From CAHJXF01 sp038254545 (GTDB lineage Bacteria; Pseudomonadota; Gammaproteobacteria; Burkholderiales; Burkholderiaceae_D), in assembly GCA_038254545.1 (NCBI GenBank), contig JBBSGB010000002.1, positions 97,255 to 161,254 on the forward strand: DNA of 64,000 nucleotides, written 5' to 3'. The first letter of the stretch is position 1; each line of letters starts with the position of its first letter. Of this stretch, positions 8,919 to 19,841 are shown in pieces. The notes under the pieces are model-generated. The model made no database searches and had not been told where the DNA came from. It worked only from the letters and a program-made list of their open reading frames with translations. The position numbers were made by a program, and so were the translations under genes.

Positions 8919-9874
8919 GCGCCTCGACCGCAGCTTGGGTTCGGACGTGAGTCCGGGCGGGGCGCGACCTCGATCACGAGACTGTGCTTCTGCCCGCCGC
9001 GCAGGACCATGACACCGATGCGCGCGCCGACCTGGAGGGCATCGCGGATGGTCTCGAGCCGGGTTGCCGGGTGGTCCGCGAACTCGACGATGACGTCACC
9101 CACTTGCAGCCCCGCCTGCGCGGCCGGTCCGCCTTCGGCCACCGAGCTCACGAGCAGGCCGTCGACGCCATTGCCTTCGAATTGCGTTCGCGCGGGCTGC
9201 AATGCGAGGCCGATGAATCCATGCTGCACGCGACCGTGGGTCATCAACTGGTCGAGCGTGATGTCGATGGTAGCGGCCGGGATCACGACCGCATGGCCGC
9301 GCGAGAACGCGTTGCTCGCGATGCCGAGCACGGCGCCCATCGCATCGGCCACAGGGGCGCCTTCGAAGCCCCCATACAAGCCGCCGTCCAGACGGATCAG
9401 CGTGTCGATTTCGCCGCCCCGCCAGGTGCGCCATCGACCCGCAACCGATCCGATGTGACCGAAGCTGGCCTGCACTGCCACCGACGGATCACGACCGACC
9501 GCGAACACGAAATCGCCCACCCGCGGGGTCGCGGCTTCGGCGCGATCGATCACGGGTATCGCGACCGGCTCTGCGCTCGATCCGGCGCCACTCCCGAAAA
9601 CGATCGCGGCGATGTCGGTGCCGCCGTCGGCGCCGCGCACTTCGCCTTGCACCTGCTCGCCACCGGGAAGCACCAGCGAGACGCGTGAAGACCGCCACGC
9701 GATCGACGCGCTCGCGACGACGACATTCTCGCGCCAGTGGATGCCGGCGCCGCGGTGCCGTCGGCCGACGACGCCGAGGGCCGACCGGGCGACGCGCTCG
9801 ACCGCGTCGGGCAAGCTGGGGGATGAGGAACTCGTATTCATGGGAGACACCGATGCCGATGGAGGAAGCCCCAT
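8903..9874 (-). CDS. trypsin/PDZ (HtrA-like) protein lacking catalytic residues
   Basis: 323 residues with the HtrA layout: a trypsin-like domain (about 15-215) followed by a PDZ domain (about 225-310; GFIGLALQP, AAQAGLQVGDVIVEF). The catalytic positions look lost. Where HtrA has a TNAHVV-type His segment this has VVVASASIAW. The GNSGGP serine loop is replaced by YGGFEGAPV. Only the Asp in GGTDIAAIVF remains. No signal peptide is evident, so it would be cytoplasmic, unlike DegP. The start is uncertain (9874, or Met at 9841). Overlap with the LuxR gene suggests that it binds or controls that regulator, possibly as a peptide-sensing pseudo-protease; this is inference. Confidence 0.78.
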   Translation of the reverse strand: MGLPPSASVSPMNTSSSSPSLPDAVERVARSALGVVGRRHRGAGIHWRENVVVASASIAWRSSRVSLVLPGGEQVQGEVRGADGGTDIAAIVFGSGAGSSAEPVAIPVIDRAEAATPRVGDFVFAVGRDPSVAVQASFGHIGSVAGRWRTWRGGEIDTLIRLDGGLYGGFEGAPVADAMGAVLGIASNAFSRGHAVVIPAATIDITLDQLMTHGRVQHGFIGLALQPARTQFEGNGVDGLLVSSVAEGGPAAQAGLQVGDVIVEFADHPATRLETIRDALQVGARIGVMVLRGGQKHSLVIEVAPRPDSRPNPSCGRGACATP

Positions 9875-9972
9875 GCTGCGCCGGCCATGAGTCTCGCACC
9901 TCGGCCGACCCGGCAGTGCGCGCCCGCCCGATCGGGCAGGCGCTGCGTGCTCCGCATCGGCGCCGTGACGCG

Positions 9973-11496
9973 CTAACTCAGGAACAGGCGATAGGCTGGA
10001 TTGTCGGTCTCGTTCTCGTACGGATAGCCGAGCGTTTTCAGAAAATCCCTGAAGGCCTTGCGTTCCGATGACGGTACCTGCAGACCGACGAGGATGCGGC
10101 CGTAGTCGGAGCCCTGGTTACGATAGTGGAACAGGCTGATGTTCCAGTTCGGGCTCATCGACGAGAGAAAGCGCATCAACGCGCCGGGCCGTTCGGGGAA
10201 GACGAAGCGATAGATCTGCTCGTGCGCAGCCAGCGAAGACCGGCCGCCGATCATGTGGCGCAGGTGAGTCTTGGCGAGCTCGTCGTGCGTGAGGTCGAGC
10301 GTCCTGAATCCGTGCTTCTCGAAATTCGCGGCAAGCGTTGCGCTCTCGCCGCGCGCGGTGGCGACGCCGACGAACACATGCGCGACCTTCGCATCGGCGA
10401 TGCGATAGTTGAACTCGGTCACGTCGTGTGCGCCGATCAACGCGCAGAAGCGTCGGAAGCTGCCGCGCTCCTCGGGGATGGTCACCGCGAAGACGGCCTC
10501 GCGCTCCTCGCCGACTTCGGCGCGCTCGGCCACGAAGCGCAGGCGATCGAAGTTCATGTTCGCGCCGCACGCGATCGCGACCAGCGTCTCGCCTTTCAGG
10601 TTCTCGCGCGCGGCATAGGCCTTCAGGCCCGCGATCGACAGCGCGCCCGCGGGCTCGAGGATCGAGCGCGTCTCGACGAACACATCCTTGATCGCCGCGC
10701 AGGTCGCATCGGTATCGACCGTGATGATCTCGTCGACGTACTTGCGCACCATGCGAAAGGTTTCTACGCCCACCTGCTTGACCGCGGTGCCGTCGGAGAA
10801 CAGGCCCACGTTGGCGAGCGTTACGCGGCGCTTCGCGGCGATCGATTGCGCCATCGCATCCGAGTCGGTGGTCTGCACGCCGATGATGCGGATCTCGGGC
10901 CGCACCGCCTTCACGTACGCGGCCACGCCGGAGATCAAGCCGCCGCCGCCGATCGCGACGAAGATCGCGTGGATCGGCCGGTCGCTGTGCAGCGACTGAT
11001 GCTGGCGCAGGATCTCCATGCCGATCGTGCCTTGCCCCGCGATCACATCGGGGTCGTCGAAGGGATGCACGAACGTGAGCTTCTCCTTCTTCTGCAGCGC
11101 GAGCGCATGCGCATACGCGTCCGAATAGCTCTCGCCTGCGAGCACGACCTCGACGCCGCGCGCCTTGACCGCATCGACTTTCACCCGCGGCGTGGTGACC
11201 GGCATCACGATCACCGCGCGACATCCGAGACGCTGCGCCGACAGCGCGACGCCTTGCGCATGGTTGCCGGCCGATGCCGCGATCACGCCGCGCCTGAGTT
11301 CGACGGGCGACAGGTGCGCCATCTTGTTGTACGCGCCGCGCAACTTGAAGCTGAATACCGGCTGATTGTCTTCGCGCTTGAAGAGCACGGTGTTGCCGAT
11401 GCGTTTCGACAGGGCCGGTGCCACTTCGAGCTCGGTCTCGCGCGCGACGTCGTAGACGCGGGCGTTGAGGATGCGCTTGAGGTAGTCGGTAGGCAT
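9973..11496 (-). CDS. ilvA: threonine ammonia-lyase, biosynthetic
   Basis: 507-residue PLP enzyme that deaminates threonine to 2-oxobutanoate, the first step of isoleucine synthesis. The PLP lysine is in FSFKLRGAYN (Lys51 from the chosen start). ASAGNHAQGVALSAQ, AIGGGGLISGVAAYVK and ACGANMNFDRLR are family signatures. Two C-terminal ACT-like domains (from about residue 330: FAVTIPEERGSFRRFC and YRFVFPERPGALMRFL) mark the isoleucine-inhibited biosynthetic form. The ATG at 11496 is preferred to an upstream in-frame codon at 11556 because the conserved sequence begins MPTDYLKRILNARVYDVA. It is transcribed divergently from the YqaA-type gene. Confidence 0.96.
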   Translation of the reverse strand: MPTDYLKRILNARVYDVARETELEVAPALSKRIGNTVLFKREDNQPVFSFKLRGAYNKMAHLSPVELRRGVIAASAGNHAQGVALSAQRLGCRAVIVMPVTTPRVKVDAVKARGVEVVLAGESYSDAYAHALALQKKEKLTFVHPFDDPDVIAGQGTIGMEILRQHQSLHSDRPIHAIFVAIGGGGLISGVAAYVKAVRPEIRIIGVQTTDSDAMAQSIAAKRRVTLANVGLFSDGTAVKQVGVETFRMVRKYVDEIITVDTDATCAAIKDVFVETRSILEPAGALSIAGLKAYAARENLKGETLVAIACGANMNFDRLRFVAERAEVGEEREAVFAVTIPEERGSFRRFCALIGAHDVTEFNYRIADAKVAHVFVGVATARGESATLAANFEKHGFRTLDLTHDELAKTHLRHMIGGRSSLAAHEQIYRFVFPERPGALMRFLSSMSPNWNISLFHYRNQGSDYGRILVGLQVPSSERKAFRDFLKTLGYPYENETDNPAYRLFLS

Positions 11497-11597
11497 GGTG
11501 GGCAGGTCGTGCCTGGGATGACAAGTGCGGCAGCACGCGACTCTATCCGATTGCAATGCGCGATAGCGGCGTTCGGTTCGATCGCTACAATCCGCCG

Positions 11598-12134
11598 ATG
11601 CTCGATTCCTGGATGGAGGCGGTCCTCGCGTGGCTCTCGCTGCCGGAGTACGGTCTCTCGAGCGTATTCGTCGTCAGCTTCGTCTCGGCGACGCTGGTGC
11701 CGCTGGGCTCCGAGCCGGCGGTGTACGGCATGGTCAAGCTGCGGCCCGACCTGTTCTGGGAAGTCATCGCGGTGGCCACGGTCGGCAATGTGTTGGGCGG
11801 CGTCGTCGACTATTGGATGGGGTGCGGCGCCGAATGGATGCTCGAGCGCAAGCTGCATCTGGACGAGCACGGGTTGCCGATTCCTGAGACGTCCGTCAAC
11901 GGCGCGGCAGCGACAACGGACGCGCCGAGCAAATGGCATCAGCGCGCCGTGAACTGGATGGAACGGTTCGGCCCAGTCGGCTGCATCCTCTCGTGGCTGC
12001 CCGGCATCGGAGATCCGCTGTGCGCGGTGGCCGGCTGGCTGCATCTGCCGTTCTGGCGCTGCGTCTTCTGGATGGCGATCGGCAAGTGCCTGCGCTACAT
12101 CACGATGACGGCGGGTCTGGTGTGGATGTTCTGA
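11598..12134 (+). CDS. YqaA/DedA-like inner membrane protein
   Basis: 178-residue multi-pass membrane protein of the YqaA (SNARE-associated/DedA-like) family. It begins MLDSWMEAVLAWLSLPEYG, followed by VFVVSFVSATLVPLGSEPAV, a family hallmark with a conserved Glu after the first hydrophobic stretch. FGPVGCILSWLPGIGDPLC and WLHLPFWRCVFWMAIGKCL form the second half. A poorly conserved, polar insert of about 40 residues (HLDEHGLPIPETSVNGAAA) separates the halves. Relatives act in membrane homeostasis and phospholipid scrambling or transport, but the exact function of YqaA is unknown. ATG at 11598 is chosen as the first Met fitting the family start. Confidence 0.82.
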   Translation: MLDSWMEAVLAWLSLPEYGLSSVFVVSFVSATLVPLGSEPAVYGMVKLRPDLFWEVIAVATVGNVLGGVVDYWMGCGAEWMLERKLHLDEHGLPIPETSVNGAAATTDAPSKWHQRAVNWMERFGPVGCILSWLPGIGDPLCAVAGWLHLPFWRCVFWMAIGKCLRYITMTAGLVWMF

Positions 12135-12167
12135 GCGCGTAGCGCAACGGGTGACGTACGCGTAGAG

Positions 12168-12195
12168 GCGCGTCCGGGCCGGCGGCCGGCGCGCG
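12168..12195 (+). terminator. probable terminator after the YqaA-type gene
   Basis: Long GC hairpin: arm GCGCGTCCGGGCC (12168-12180), loop GGC, arm GGCCGGCGCGC (12184-12194), giving 11 pairs with two bulged bases. It is followed by a pyrimidine-rich TTCCCTTCTTT run. It lies 34 bp past the stop codon and 60 bp before the next start. Confidence 0.45.
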
Positions 12196-12254
12196 TTCCC
12201 TTCTTTCCGTACTATTGGGCGAAAGTCCTTTGACGCGCGGTCCACGCAACTCTC

Positions 12255-15200
12255 ATGAACGCCCCCCTGTTCCCCCGCATGTCCGCATCGATGCCAATCG
12301 CCGAAGCGCCCCCGCGCCTGCGCGAGATTCCCTACAACTACACCTCGCTCTCCGATCGCGAGATCGTGATGCGGCTACTCGGCGCATCGGCCTGGGACGA
12401 CCTCAACGAATTACGTACCGAGCGGCGTACCGGTCGTTCGGCGCGCATGCTCTACGAAGTGCTCGGCGACATCTGGGTCGTGCAACGCAATCCCTATCTG
12501 CAGGACGACCTGCTCGACAATCCCAAGCGCCGCGCCGCGTTGATCGAGGCCTTGCACCACCGCCTGAACGAGGTCGACAAGCGTCGCAGGACCACCGGCG
12601 CCGAGTCCGACGCGGAAGCGCAGGCCGACCGCGATGCCAAGGTCGGCAATCTGCTCGATGCCGCGCGCAAGGCGGTGAGCGCCTTCGAGGATGACTTCCG
12701 CAACACCTGGGACCTGCGCAAGCTCGCCGCCCGCAAGCTCGCGCGCGTGACCGCGAAGGACAACATCAAGTTCGACGGTCTCTCGCGCGTTTCGCACGTC
12801 ACCGATGCGACCGACTGGCGCGTCGAGTATCCATTCGTGGTGCTCACGCCCGATACCGAAGAGGAGATGGCGGCGATCGTCGCGACCTGCATCGAGCTCG
12901 GCCTGACCATCATCCCGCGCGGCGGCGGCACCGGCTACACCGGCGGCGCCATTCCGCTGACGCCGCGCGCGGCCGTGATCAACACCGAGAAGCTCGAAGC
13001 CTTGGGCGAAGTCGAGATGCGCGTGCTGCCGGGGCATACAACGCCGGTCGCGACGATCTGGTCGGGCGCAGGCGTGGTCACCAAGCGCGTGGCCGATGCG
13101 GCCGAGGCCGCGGGCTTCGTGTTCGCGGTCGATCCGACGTCGGCCGAAGCATCGTGCATAGGCGGCAACGTCTCGATGAACGCGGGCGGCAAGAAGGCCG
13201 TGCTGTGGGGTACCGCGCTCGACAACCTCGCGTCGTGGAAGATGGTCGACTGCGACGGCAACTGGCTCGAGATCGAGCGGCTCGATCACAACCTTGGCAA
13301 GATACACGATGCGCCGGTCGCGACCTTCGCGATCCGCAAGTTCGAGCCCGACGGCAGGACGCCGATCTCGACCGAGACGCTGGTGATCGAAGGCAAGCGC
13401 TTTCGCAAGGAAGGGCTCGGCAAGGACGTCACCGACAAGTTCCTCGCGGGTTTGCCGGGCGTGCAGAAGGAAGGCTGCGACGGCCTCATCACGTCGGCGC
13501 GCTGGATCCTGCACAAGATGCCGGCGCACACGCGCACCGTCTGCCTGGAATTCTTCGGGCAGGCGCGCGAGTCGATTCCGTCGATCGTCGAGATCAAGAA
13601 CTTCATGGACGCGGAGGCGCGCGCCGGTCGCGCGATCCTCGCGGGTCTCGAGCATCTGGACGAGCGCTATCTGCGTGCGGTCGGGTATGCGACCAAATCC
13701 AAGCGTGGTGCCGACGCGTCGTCGTCCGCAGCAGCATCCGGGTCCTCGTATCCCAAGATGGCGCTCTTCGGCGACATCGTCGGCGACGATGCCGATGTCG
13801 TCGCGCGCGCCGCGTCCGAGGTCGTGCGCATGGCCAATGGGCGCAGCGGCGAAGGCTTCGTCGCGGTCTCGGCCGAAGCACGAAAGAAGTTCTGGCTCGA
13901 CCGCGCGCGCACGGCCGCGATCGCGCGCCATACCAACGCGTTCAAGATCAACGAGGACGTGGTCATTCCGCTCGCACGCATGGGCGAGTACACCGACGCG
14001 ATCGAGCGCATCAACATCGAGCTGTCGATCGACAACAAGCTCGAACTGCTCGATGCGCTCGATGCCTACTTCGTGCATGACCTTGCCGGGGTCGGGCTCG
14101 GCAAGACCGACGATGCCGAAGTCGATCGACTCAGTCGCGACGAGTTGATGGGCAACCGCGTCGAGCAGGCACGAGTGTTGATCGCGGACGTTCGAGCGCG
14201 TTGGCAGTACCTGCGCAGGCACATGAACAGGCCGCTGGATGAGGCGCGCGAGGCGTTGTCGGCGCACGGGGTCGAGCTGCCGGCGAAGCCTGGAGCTCCT
14301 AGGGACGCGGAAGCCGGAACGACGGCGACCGATTTCGTCTACGGACCCGACGGCGGCTCGACGAGCTCGCCCGACGACGACGGCCAACGCAGCGTCTTCG
14401 ATCTATTGCAGGATCGCAGCATTCGCGTCTCGTGGAAGCGCGAAGTTCGCGCACCGCTGCGGCAGCTCTTCAACGGCGCCGCATTCGCGCCGGTACTGGT
14501 CGGGACCGAAGCGGTTCACAAGCGCGTGCTGCGCGGTCGCGTGTTCATCGCGCTGCACATGCATGCGGGCGACGGCAACGTGCACACCAACATTCCGGTC
14601 AACTCGGACGACTACGCGATGCTCACGACCGCGAACGCGGCCGTGGCGCGGATCATGCAGATCGCGCGCGACCTCGACGGCGTGATCTCGGGCGAGCACG
14701 GTATCGGCATCACCAAGCTTGAATTCCTTACCGACGAAGAGACCGCCGACTTCCGCGCCTACAAAGAGAAGGTCGATCCGCACGGCCACTTCAACCTCGG
14801 CAAGCTTCAGGGTCTGCCCGCCGTGCCGGCCGACCTGCGCAATGCCTACACACCCAGCTTCGGCCTCATGGGCGCGGAGTCGCTGATCATGCAGCAGTCC
14901 GACATCGGCGCGATCAGCGACTCGATCAAGGACTGCCTGCGTTGCGGCAAGTGCAAGCCGGTCTGCGCGACCCACGTGCCGCGCGCCAACCTGCTCTATT
15001 CGCCCAGGAACAAGATCCTCGCGACCTCGCTGCTGATCGAGGCCTTCCTCTACGAAGAGCAGACGCGTCGCGGCATCTCGGTCAAGCATTGGGAAGAGTT
15101 CACCGATGTGGCCGACCACTGCACGGTGTGCCACAAGTGCGTCGCGCCCTGCCCGGTCGATATCGACTTCGGCGACGTGTCGATGAACATGAAGAACCTG

Positions 15201-16388
15201 CTGCGCAAGATGGGTCAGAAGAAATTCAATCCCGGTGCAGCCGCGTCGATGTTCTTCTTGAACGCGACCGACCCCGCGACGATCAACATCAGCCGCAAGC
15301 TGATGATGGACTGGGGCTACAAGGCGCAGCGCGCAGCCGTCGAGTTCTTCAAGCCGGCGGGCAAGAAGCAGACCGCGCATCCGCCCGCCACGCACGGCAA
15401 GACGCCGGTGCGCGAGCAGGTGATCCACTTCGTCAACAAGAAGATGCCGGGCAACCTGCCGAAGAAGACGGCACGCGCGTTGCTCGACATCGAGGACTCC
15501 AAGTTCGTCCCGATCATTCGCGATCCGCAGCGTGCGAACGCGGACAGCGAGGCAGTGTTCTATTTTCCGGGATGCGGATCGGAGCGCCTGTTCTCGCAGG
15601 TCGGCCTGGCGACCCAGGCGATGCTCTGGCATGTTGGCGTGCAGACGGTGCTGCCGCCGGGATATCTGTGCTGCGGGTATCCGCAGCGCGGCACCGGCGA
15701 CTTCGACAAGGCCGAGAAGATCATCACCGACAATCGCGTGCTGTTCCATCGCATGGCCAACACGCTCAACTATCTCGACATCAAGACGGTCGTGGTCAGT
15801 TGCGGGACCTGCTACGACCAGCTCGCGGGCTATCAATTCGACAAGATCTTTCCCGGCTGCCGCCTGATCGACATCCACGAATTCCTGATGGAGAAGGGCG
15901 TCAAGCTCGAAGGCGTGACCGGCACGCGCTACATGTATCACGACCCTTGCCACACGCCGATGAAGCAATACGACCCGCTCAAGGTCGTCAATACGCTCAT
16001 GGCGAGCGAGCTCAACGGCAAGGTCGAGAAGAACGATCGTTGCTGCGGCGAGTCGGGCACGCTCGCGATCACGCGGCCCGACATCTCGACGCAGGTGCGC
16101 TTTCGCAAGGAGGAGGAGATGAGAAAAGGCGTCGCGAAGGTTCGTGCGGCCGCAACGCCGGCTGATCTCTCTGCCGCAACCACGAGCGCGTCGCAGTCCG
16201 CGGCACCCGTGAAGATCCTCACGTCGTGTCCGTCGTGCCTGCAAGGCCTGTCGCGCTACACCGACGATGTCGGTGTCGAGGCAGACTACATCGTCGTCGA
16301 GATCGCCCGGAACCTGCTTGGCGCGGACTGGATGCCCGACTACGTGCGCCGTGCGAATGCCGGCGGAATCGAGCGCGTCCTGGTGTGA
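12255..16388 (+). CDS. giant FAD-linked oxidase / ferredoxin / CCG-domain oxidoreductase
   Basis: 1377 residues, a fusion seen in betaproteobacteria. Order: DUF3683 (about 15-110, with REIPYNYTSLSDREIV); FAD_binding_4 domain (about 180-300, PRGGGTGYTGGAIPL); FAD-oxidase C domain to about 850 (AGDGNVHTNIPVNSDDY, GVISGEHGIGITKLEF). Next is a two-cluster ferredoxin (CLRCGKCKPVC near 894 and CTVCHKCVAPCPVD near 955), then two CCG domains as in heterodisulfide reductase/GlpC (PGCGSERLF, CCGYPQRG, SCGTCYDQ, CCGESGT, SCPSCLQG). The layout is that of a D-2-hydroxyacid (lactate/glycolate) dehydrogenase joined to its electron-transfer subunit. The substrate is not known. It is soluble and probably associates with the membrane quinone pool through the CCG part. 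Confidence 0.88.
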   Translation: MNAPLFPRMSASMPIAEAPPRLREIPYNYTSLSDREIVMRLLGASAWDDLNELRTERRTGRSARMLYEVLGDIWVVQRNPYLQDDLLDNPKRRAALIEALHHRLNEVDKRRRTTGAESDAEAQADRDAKVGNLLDAARKAVSAFEDDFRNTWDLRKLAARKLARVTAKDNIKFDGLSRVSHVTDATDWRVEYPFVVLTPDTEEEMAAIVATCIELGLTIIPRGGGTGYTGGAIPLTPRAAVINTEKLEALGEVEMRVLPGHTTPVATIWSGAGVVTKRVADAAEAAGFVFAVDPTSAEASCIGGNVSMNAGGKKAVLWGTALDNLASWKMVDCDGNWLEIERLDHNLGKIHDAPVATFAIRKFEPDGRTPISTETLVIEGKRFRKEGLGKDVTDKFLAGLPGVQKEGCDGLITSARWILHKMPAHTRTVCLEFFGQARESIPSIVEIKNFMDAEARAGRAILAGLEHLDERYLRAVGYATKSKRGADASSSAAASGSSYPKMALFGDIVGDDADVVARAASEVVRMANGRSGEGFVAVSAEARKKFWLDRARTAAIARHTNAFKINEDVVIPLARMGEYTDAIERINIELSIDNKLELLDALDAYFVHDLAGVGLGKTDDAEVDRLSRDELMGNRVEQARVLIADVRARWQYLRRHMNRPLDEAREALSAHGVELPAKPGAPRDAEAGTTATDFVYGPDGGSTSSPDDDGQRSVFDLLQDRSIRVSWKREVRAPLRQLFNGAAFAPVLVGTEAVHKRVLRGRVFIALHMHAGDGNVHTNIPVNSDDYAMLTTANAAVARIMQIARDLDGVISGEHGIGITKLEFLTDEETADFRAYKEKVDPHGHFNLGKLQGLPAVPADLRNAYTPSFGLMGAESLIMQQSDIGAISDSIKDCLRCGKCKPVCATHVPRANLLYSPRNKILATSLLIEAFLYEEQTRRGISVKHWEEFTDVADHCTVCHKCVAPCPVDIDFGDVSMNMKNLLRKMGQKKFNPGAAASMFFLNATDPATINISRKLMMDWGYKAQRAAVEFFKPAGKKQTAHPPATHGKTPVREQVIHFVNKKMPGNLPKKTARALLDIEDSKFVPIIRDPQRANADSEAVFYFPGCGSERLFSQVGLATQAMLWHVGVQTVLPPGYLCCGYPQRGTGDFDKAEKIITDNRVLFHRMANTLNYLDIKTVVVSCGTCYDQLAGYQFDKIFPGCRLIDIHEFLMEKGVKLEGVTGTRYMYHDPCHTPMKQYDPLKVVNTLMASELNGKVEKNDRCCGESGTLAITRPDISTQVRFRKEEEMRKGVAKVRAAATPADLSAATTSASQSAAPVKILTSCPSCLQGLSRYTDDVGVEADYIVVEIARNLLGADWMPDYVRRANAGGIERVLV

Positions 16389-16410
16389 TCGCGGGATCCG
16401 ACTTCCGGGT

Positions 16411-16428
16411 GTGACCCTGACGTGACCC
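16411..16428. promoter_or_regulatory. 7-4-7 direct repeat upstream of the unknown 621-aa gene
   Basis: GTGACCC-TGAC-GTGACCC: two identical 7-bp half-sites with an 11-bp period. Read on the minus strand it has a GTCA core like PhoB half-sites, but it departs from the PHO consensus at the first bases. It lies 143 bp before the next ATG and 23 bp after the preceding stop. It is a possible operator for a dimeric regulator. Confidence 0.3.
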
Positions 16429-16570
16429 TTCTGGCCGCGCGCTGGCGGCGTTTCCGATCGACCGGCGCGCAATCGAGCCAGTTGAACGGCGTCTCTGTTC
16501 GAGGGGTGCCAAAGGCACAATAGGGGTTTCGCCTTTTCAGACGTTTCGTCTTCCCTTCCCCCCGGCACCC

Positions 16571-18422
16571 ATGCTCCGATTCTCGCGTAGCGATGAACAG
16601 CCCGTCGAGAAAAAGCCGCGCATCGTCGATGGAGCGGGGGCCAAGACGTGGCTTGCTGGGATGTCGCAGCCGGGCAGCATCGCCAGTCTGCTCGAGATCG
16701 CCGAAGTGCTCGACGCGCTCGGCGCGCGCGGCGAAGAGCACGGTGCACCGGCGCTGCCACCGCAACGAAAGTTCGCGATTGCCGAGAGGATTCGCGGCGT
16801 CCTCGTCCACGTGCTGGTCGAGCGTGCCCGCGAAGACTCCTTCGCGGCGGTGCCTCTTGCCGACGAGCTGAGCCTCAGGTTCTGGCCCGCGATCGACGCC
16901 GCCTGCGCGCTGCGCGACGCCTATGCCTGGCTGGTCTCGCAACTGCCCGAGACATCCATCGAAATCGGTGTTGCCCAACAGCCGTCGGATGGTTCGGGCT
17001 CATCGGCAGCAACGGCGTTCTCGTTTTCGCGCATCGACGCCTTGCAGCGTGCGCTCGACGTCAATGCGCAGGCGATGCTGGTCATCCAGCGCGCGCGCTG
17101 GCCGGTTCCCGCATCGATGTGGGAGCGCCATTGCACGCTCGGGCAACTGGTACGCGATCTCGACTGCCAGGATATCGAGATCACCGACGCGCAGCGCACC
17201 AGCGCCACCCGAACCTGTCGCGCGGCGTTCGTGCTGCCGATCATGGTTGCCCTGGCCGATCCTGCCTCGCGTAGCGCCGTCGAGTTCGACGTGATCCGCA
17301 TGGCCGCGCAGCGGTGGTCGAAGAAGATGGGCTTTCGCATCGAGAGGCGCAGCGGCGCCAACGCGGGCGCCGTCAATGCGGATGCGATCAACGCGCCGGC
17401 GCGGCCAATTCCCAATCCGGGGCCAAGCGTTGCGCTCGGCAATTTCATGCTGCGCTTCGACACACAAAGCGCTATCCAGTCGATCGACAAGCGGATCGAG
17501 GCTCTCGACGAAGGCAAGCTGCCGCGCGAAGTCGGCATCGGAGACAGCCTTCGGCCGCAAGCCGCGCGCGAGTTGCTGCTGTCGCTGCGACAACGCTGGG
17601 GTTCGGTCGCGCCGCCGGACATCGCTGCGCCTGATCGCACGTGGCGCGGCGCCCCGAACGAAAGCAAGGTACTCGCGATGGTCGGCATGCCAGGCCGCGA
17701 TGACGCGTTTCATGAAAACGATCTCGGAGCCATCTCGCAACTGGGCCGCGGGCAGGACACCTACGCGTATCAACGCATGAAGCTTGGCGGCATCACGCGG
17801 CCGCGCGAAGTCGTCGAAAGCGATCGCATCGAGCAACTGCTTGCATCGGCCGAAACCTGGACCCTCGCTGCCGAATCACCCGACGCGATCCGCTGCGTGC
17901 GTAAGCAATCAAAGCCGCGCATCGGCCTGAATCGACTGGTCGGGCTCAAGCTGGGTGCGCGCGACCAGGCGGCACCCTTCCTCCTGGGGTGGGTCGAAGC
18001 CATCCAGGGAACCACCCTCGAAGACGACGAGCGGCGGGTGCGCCACACCAGCGCACACAGCGTGCGCGTGCGCCTTGCCCCGGGTGTGCCGCAGATCTTG
18101 CGCGCGTCGATCGACGATGCCGAACTCGCGTGCGCCTTCCTGCTCATGCCAGGCGCCGGCGGACTGCGCGCAGCACCGGTCTGCCGTTCCGGCGCGTTCG
18201 TTCCAATGCAAAGCGATGGGGGGCTTCAGGCAAATTCCCTGCAGGTACAAGACAGCGACGGCTGGCACGACGTTCGCGCCGCGCCGCGCGAGTACGGGCT
18301 GGTGCTGCCGCATGCGACTTTTCGTCCGCTGCGGCTGGTGCGCGCGGTGCGCGAGGGCGTGCTTGCAGTCCTGCGTCTCGAGGAATTGTTGATGCGCGGC
18401 GCCGACTTCGATCTGGTGCGCT

Positions 18423-18436
<14 letters not shown>
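16571..18436 (+). CDS. large protein of unknown function (621 aa)
   Basis: Not securely recognised. It has no signal peptide or membrane helices, so it is cytoplasmic. The N-terminal half is Ala/Arg-rich and helical (SIASLLEIAEVLDALG, FWPAIDAACALRDAYAW). Residues about 230-260 (MVALADPASRSAVEFDVIR) lead to a linker. The C-terminal third is beta-rich (RIGLNRLVGLKLG; then LGWVEAIQGTTL; then HSVRVRLAPG; then YGLVLPHATFRPLRLVRAV). This arrangement recalls large beta/gammaproteobacterial c-di-GMP-binding proteins with a degenerate PilZ-like C terminus (FimW type), but I cannot see a canonical RxxxR...DxSxxG motif, so that is speculation. Its 3' end overlaps the phoR 3' end by 14 bp, convergently. 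Confidence 0.7.
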
Positions 18437-19826
<1,390 letters not shown>

Positions 19827-19841
19827 GGAGAATGGCGGAGC

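Noticed and set aside
11586..11591. TACAAT just before the YqaA-type gene
   Set aside because: No -35 at suitable distance; it lies 6 bp from the start codon, so it would give a leaderless transcript. Left out as a feature.
10126..11952. 608-codon plus-strand frame opposite ilvA
   Set aside because: Shadow of ilvA; no motif, and the ilvA frame has complete catalytic and ACT features.
12411..14387. 658-codon minus-strand frame
   Set aside because: Antisense to the DUF3683/FAD domains of the fusion protein, low-complexity translation.
14403..16760. 785-codon minus-strand frame opposite the FAD/Fe-S fusion gene
   Set aside because: Shadow of a well-supported gene; no recognisable motif and Arg/Ala-rich translation typical of antisense high-GC frames.
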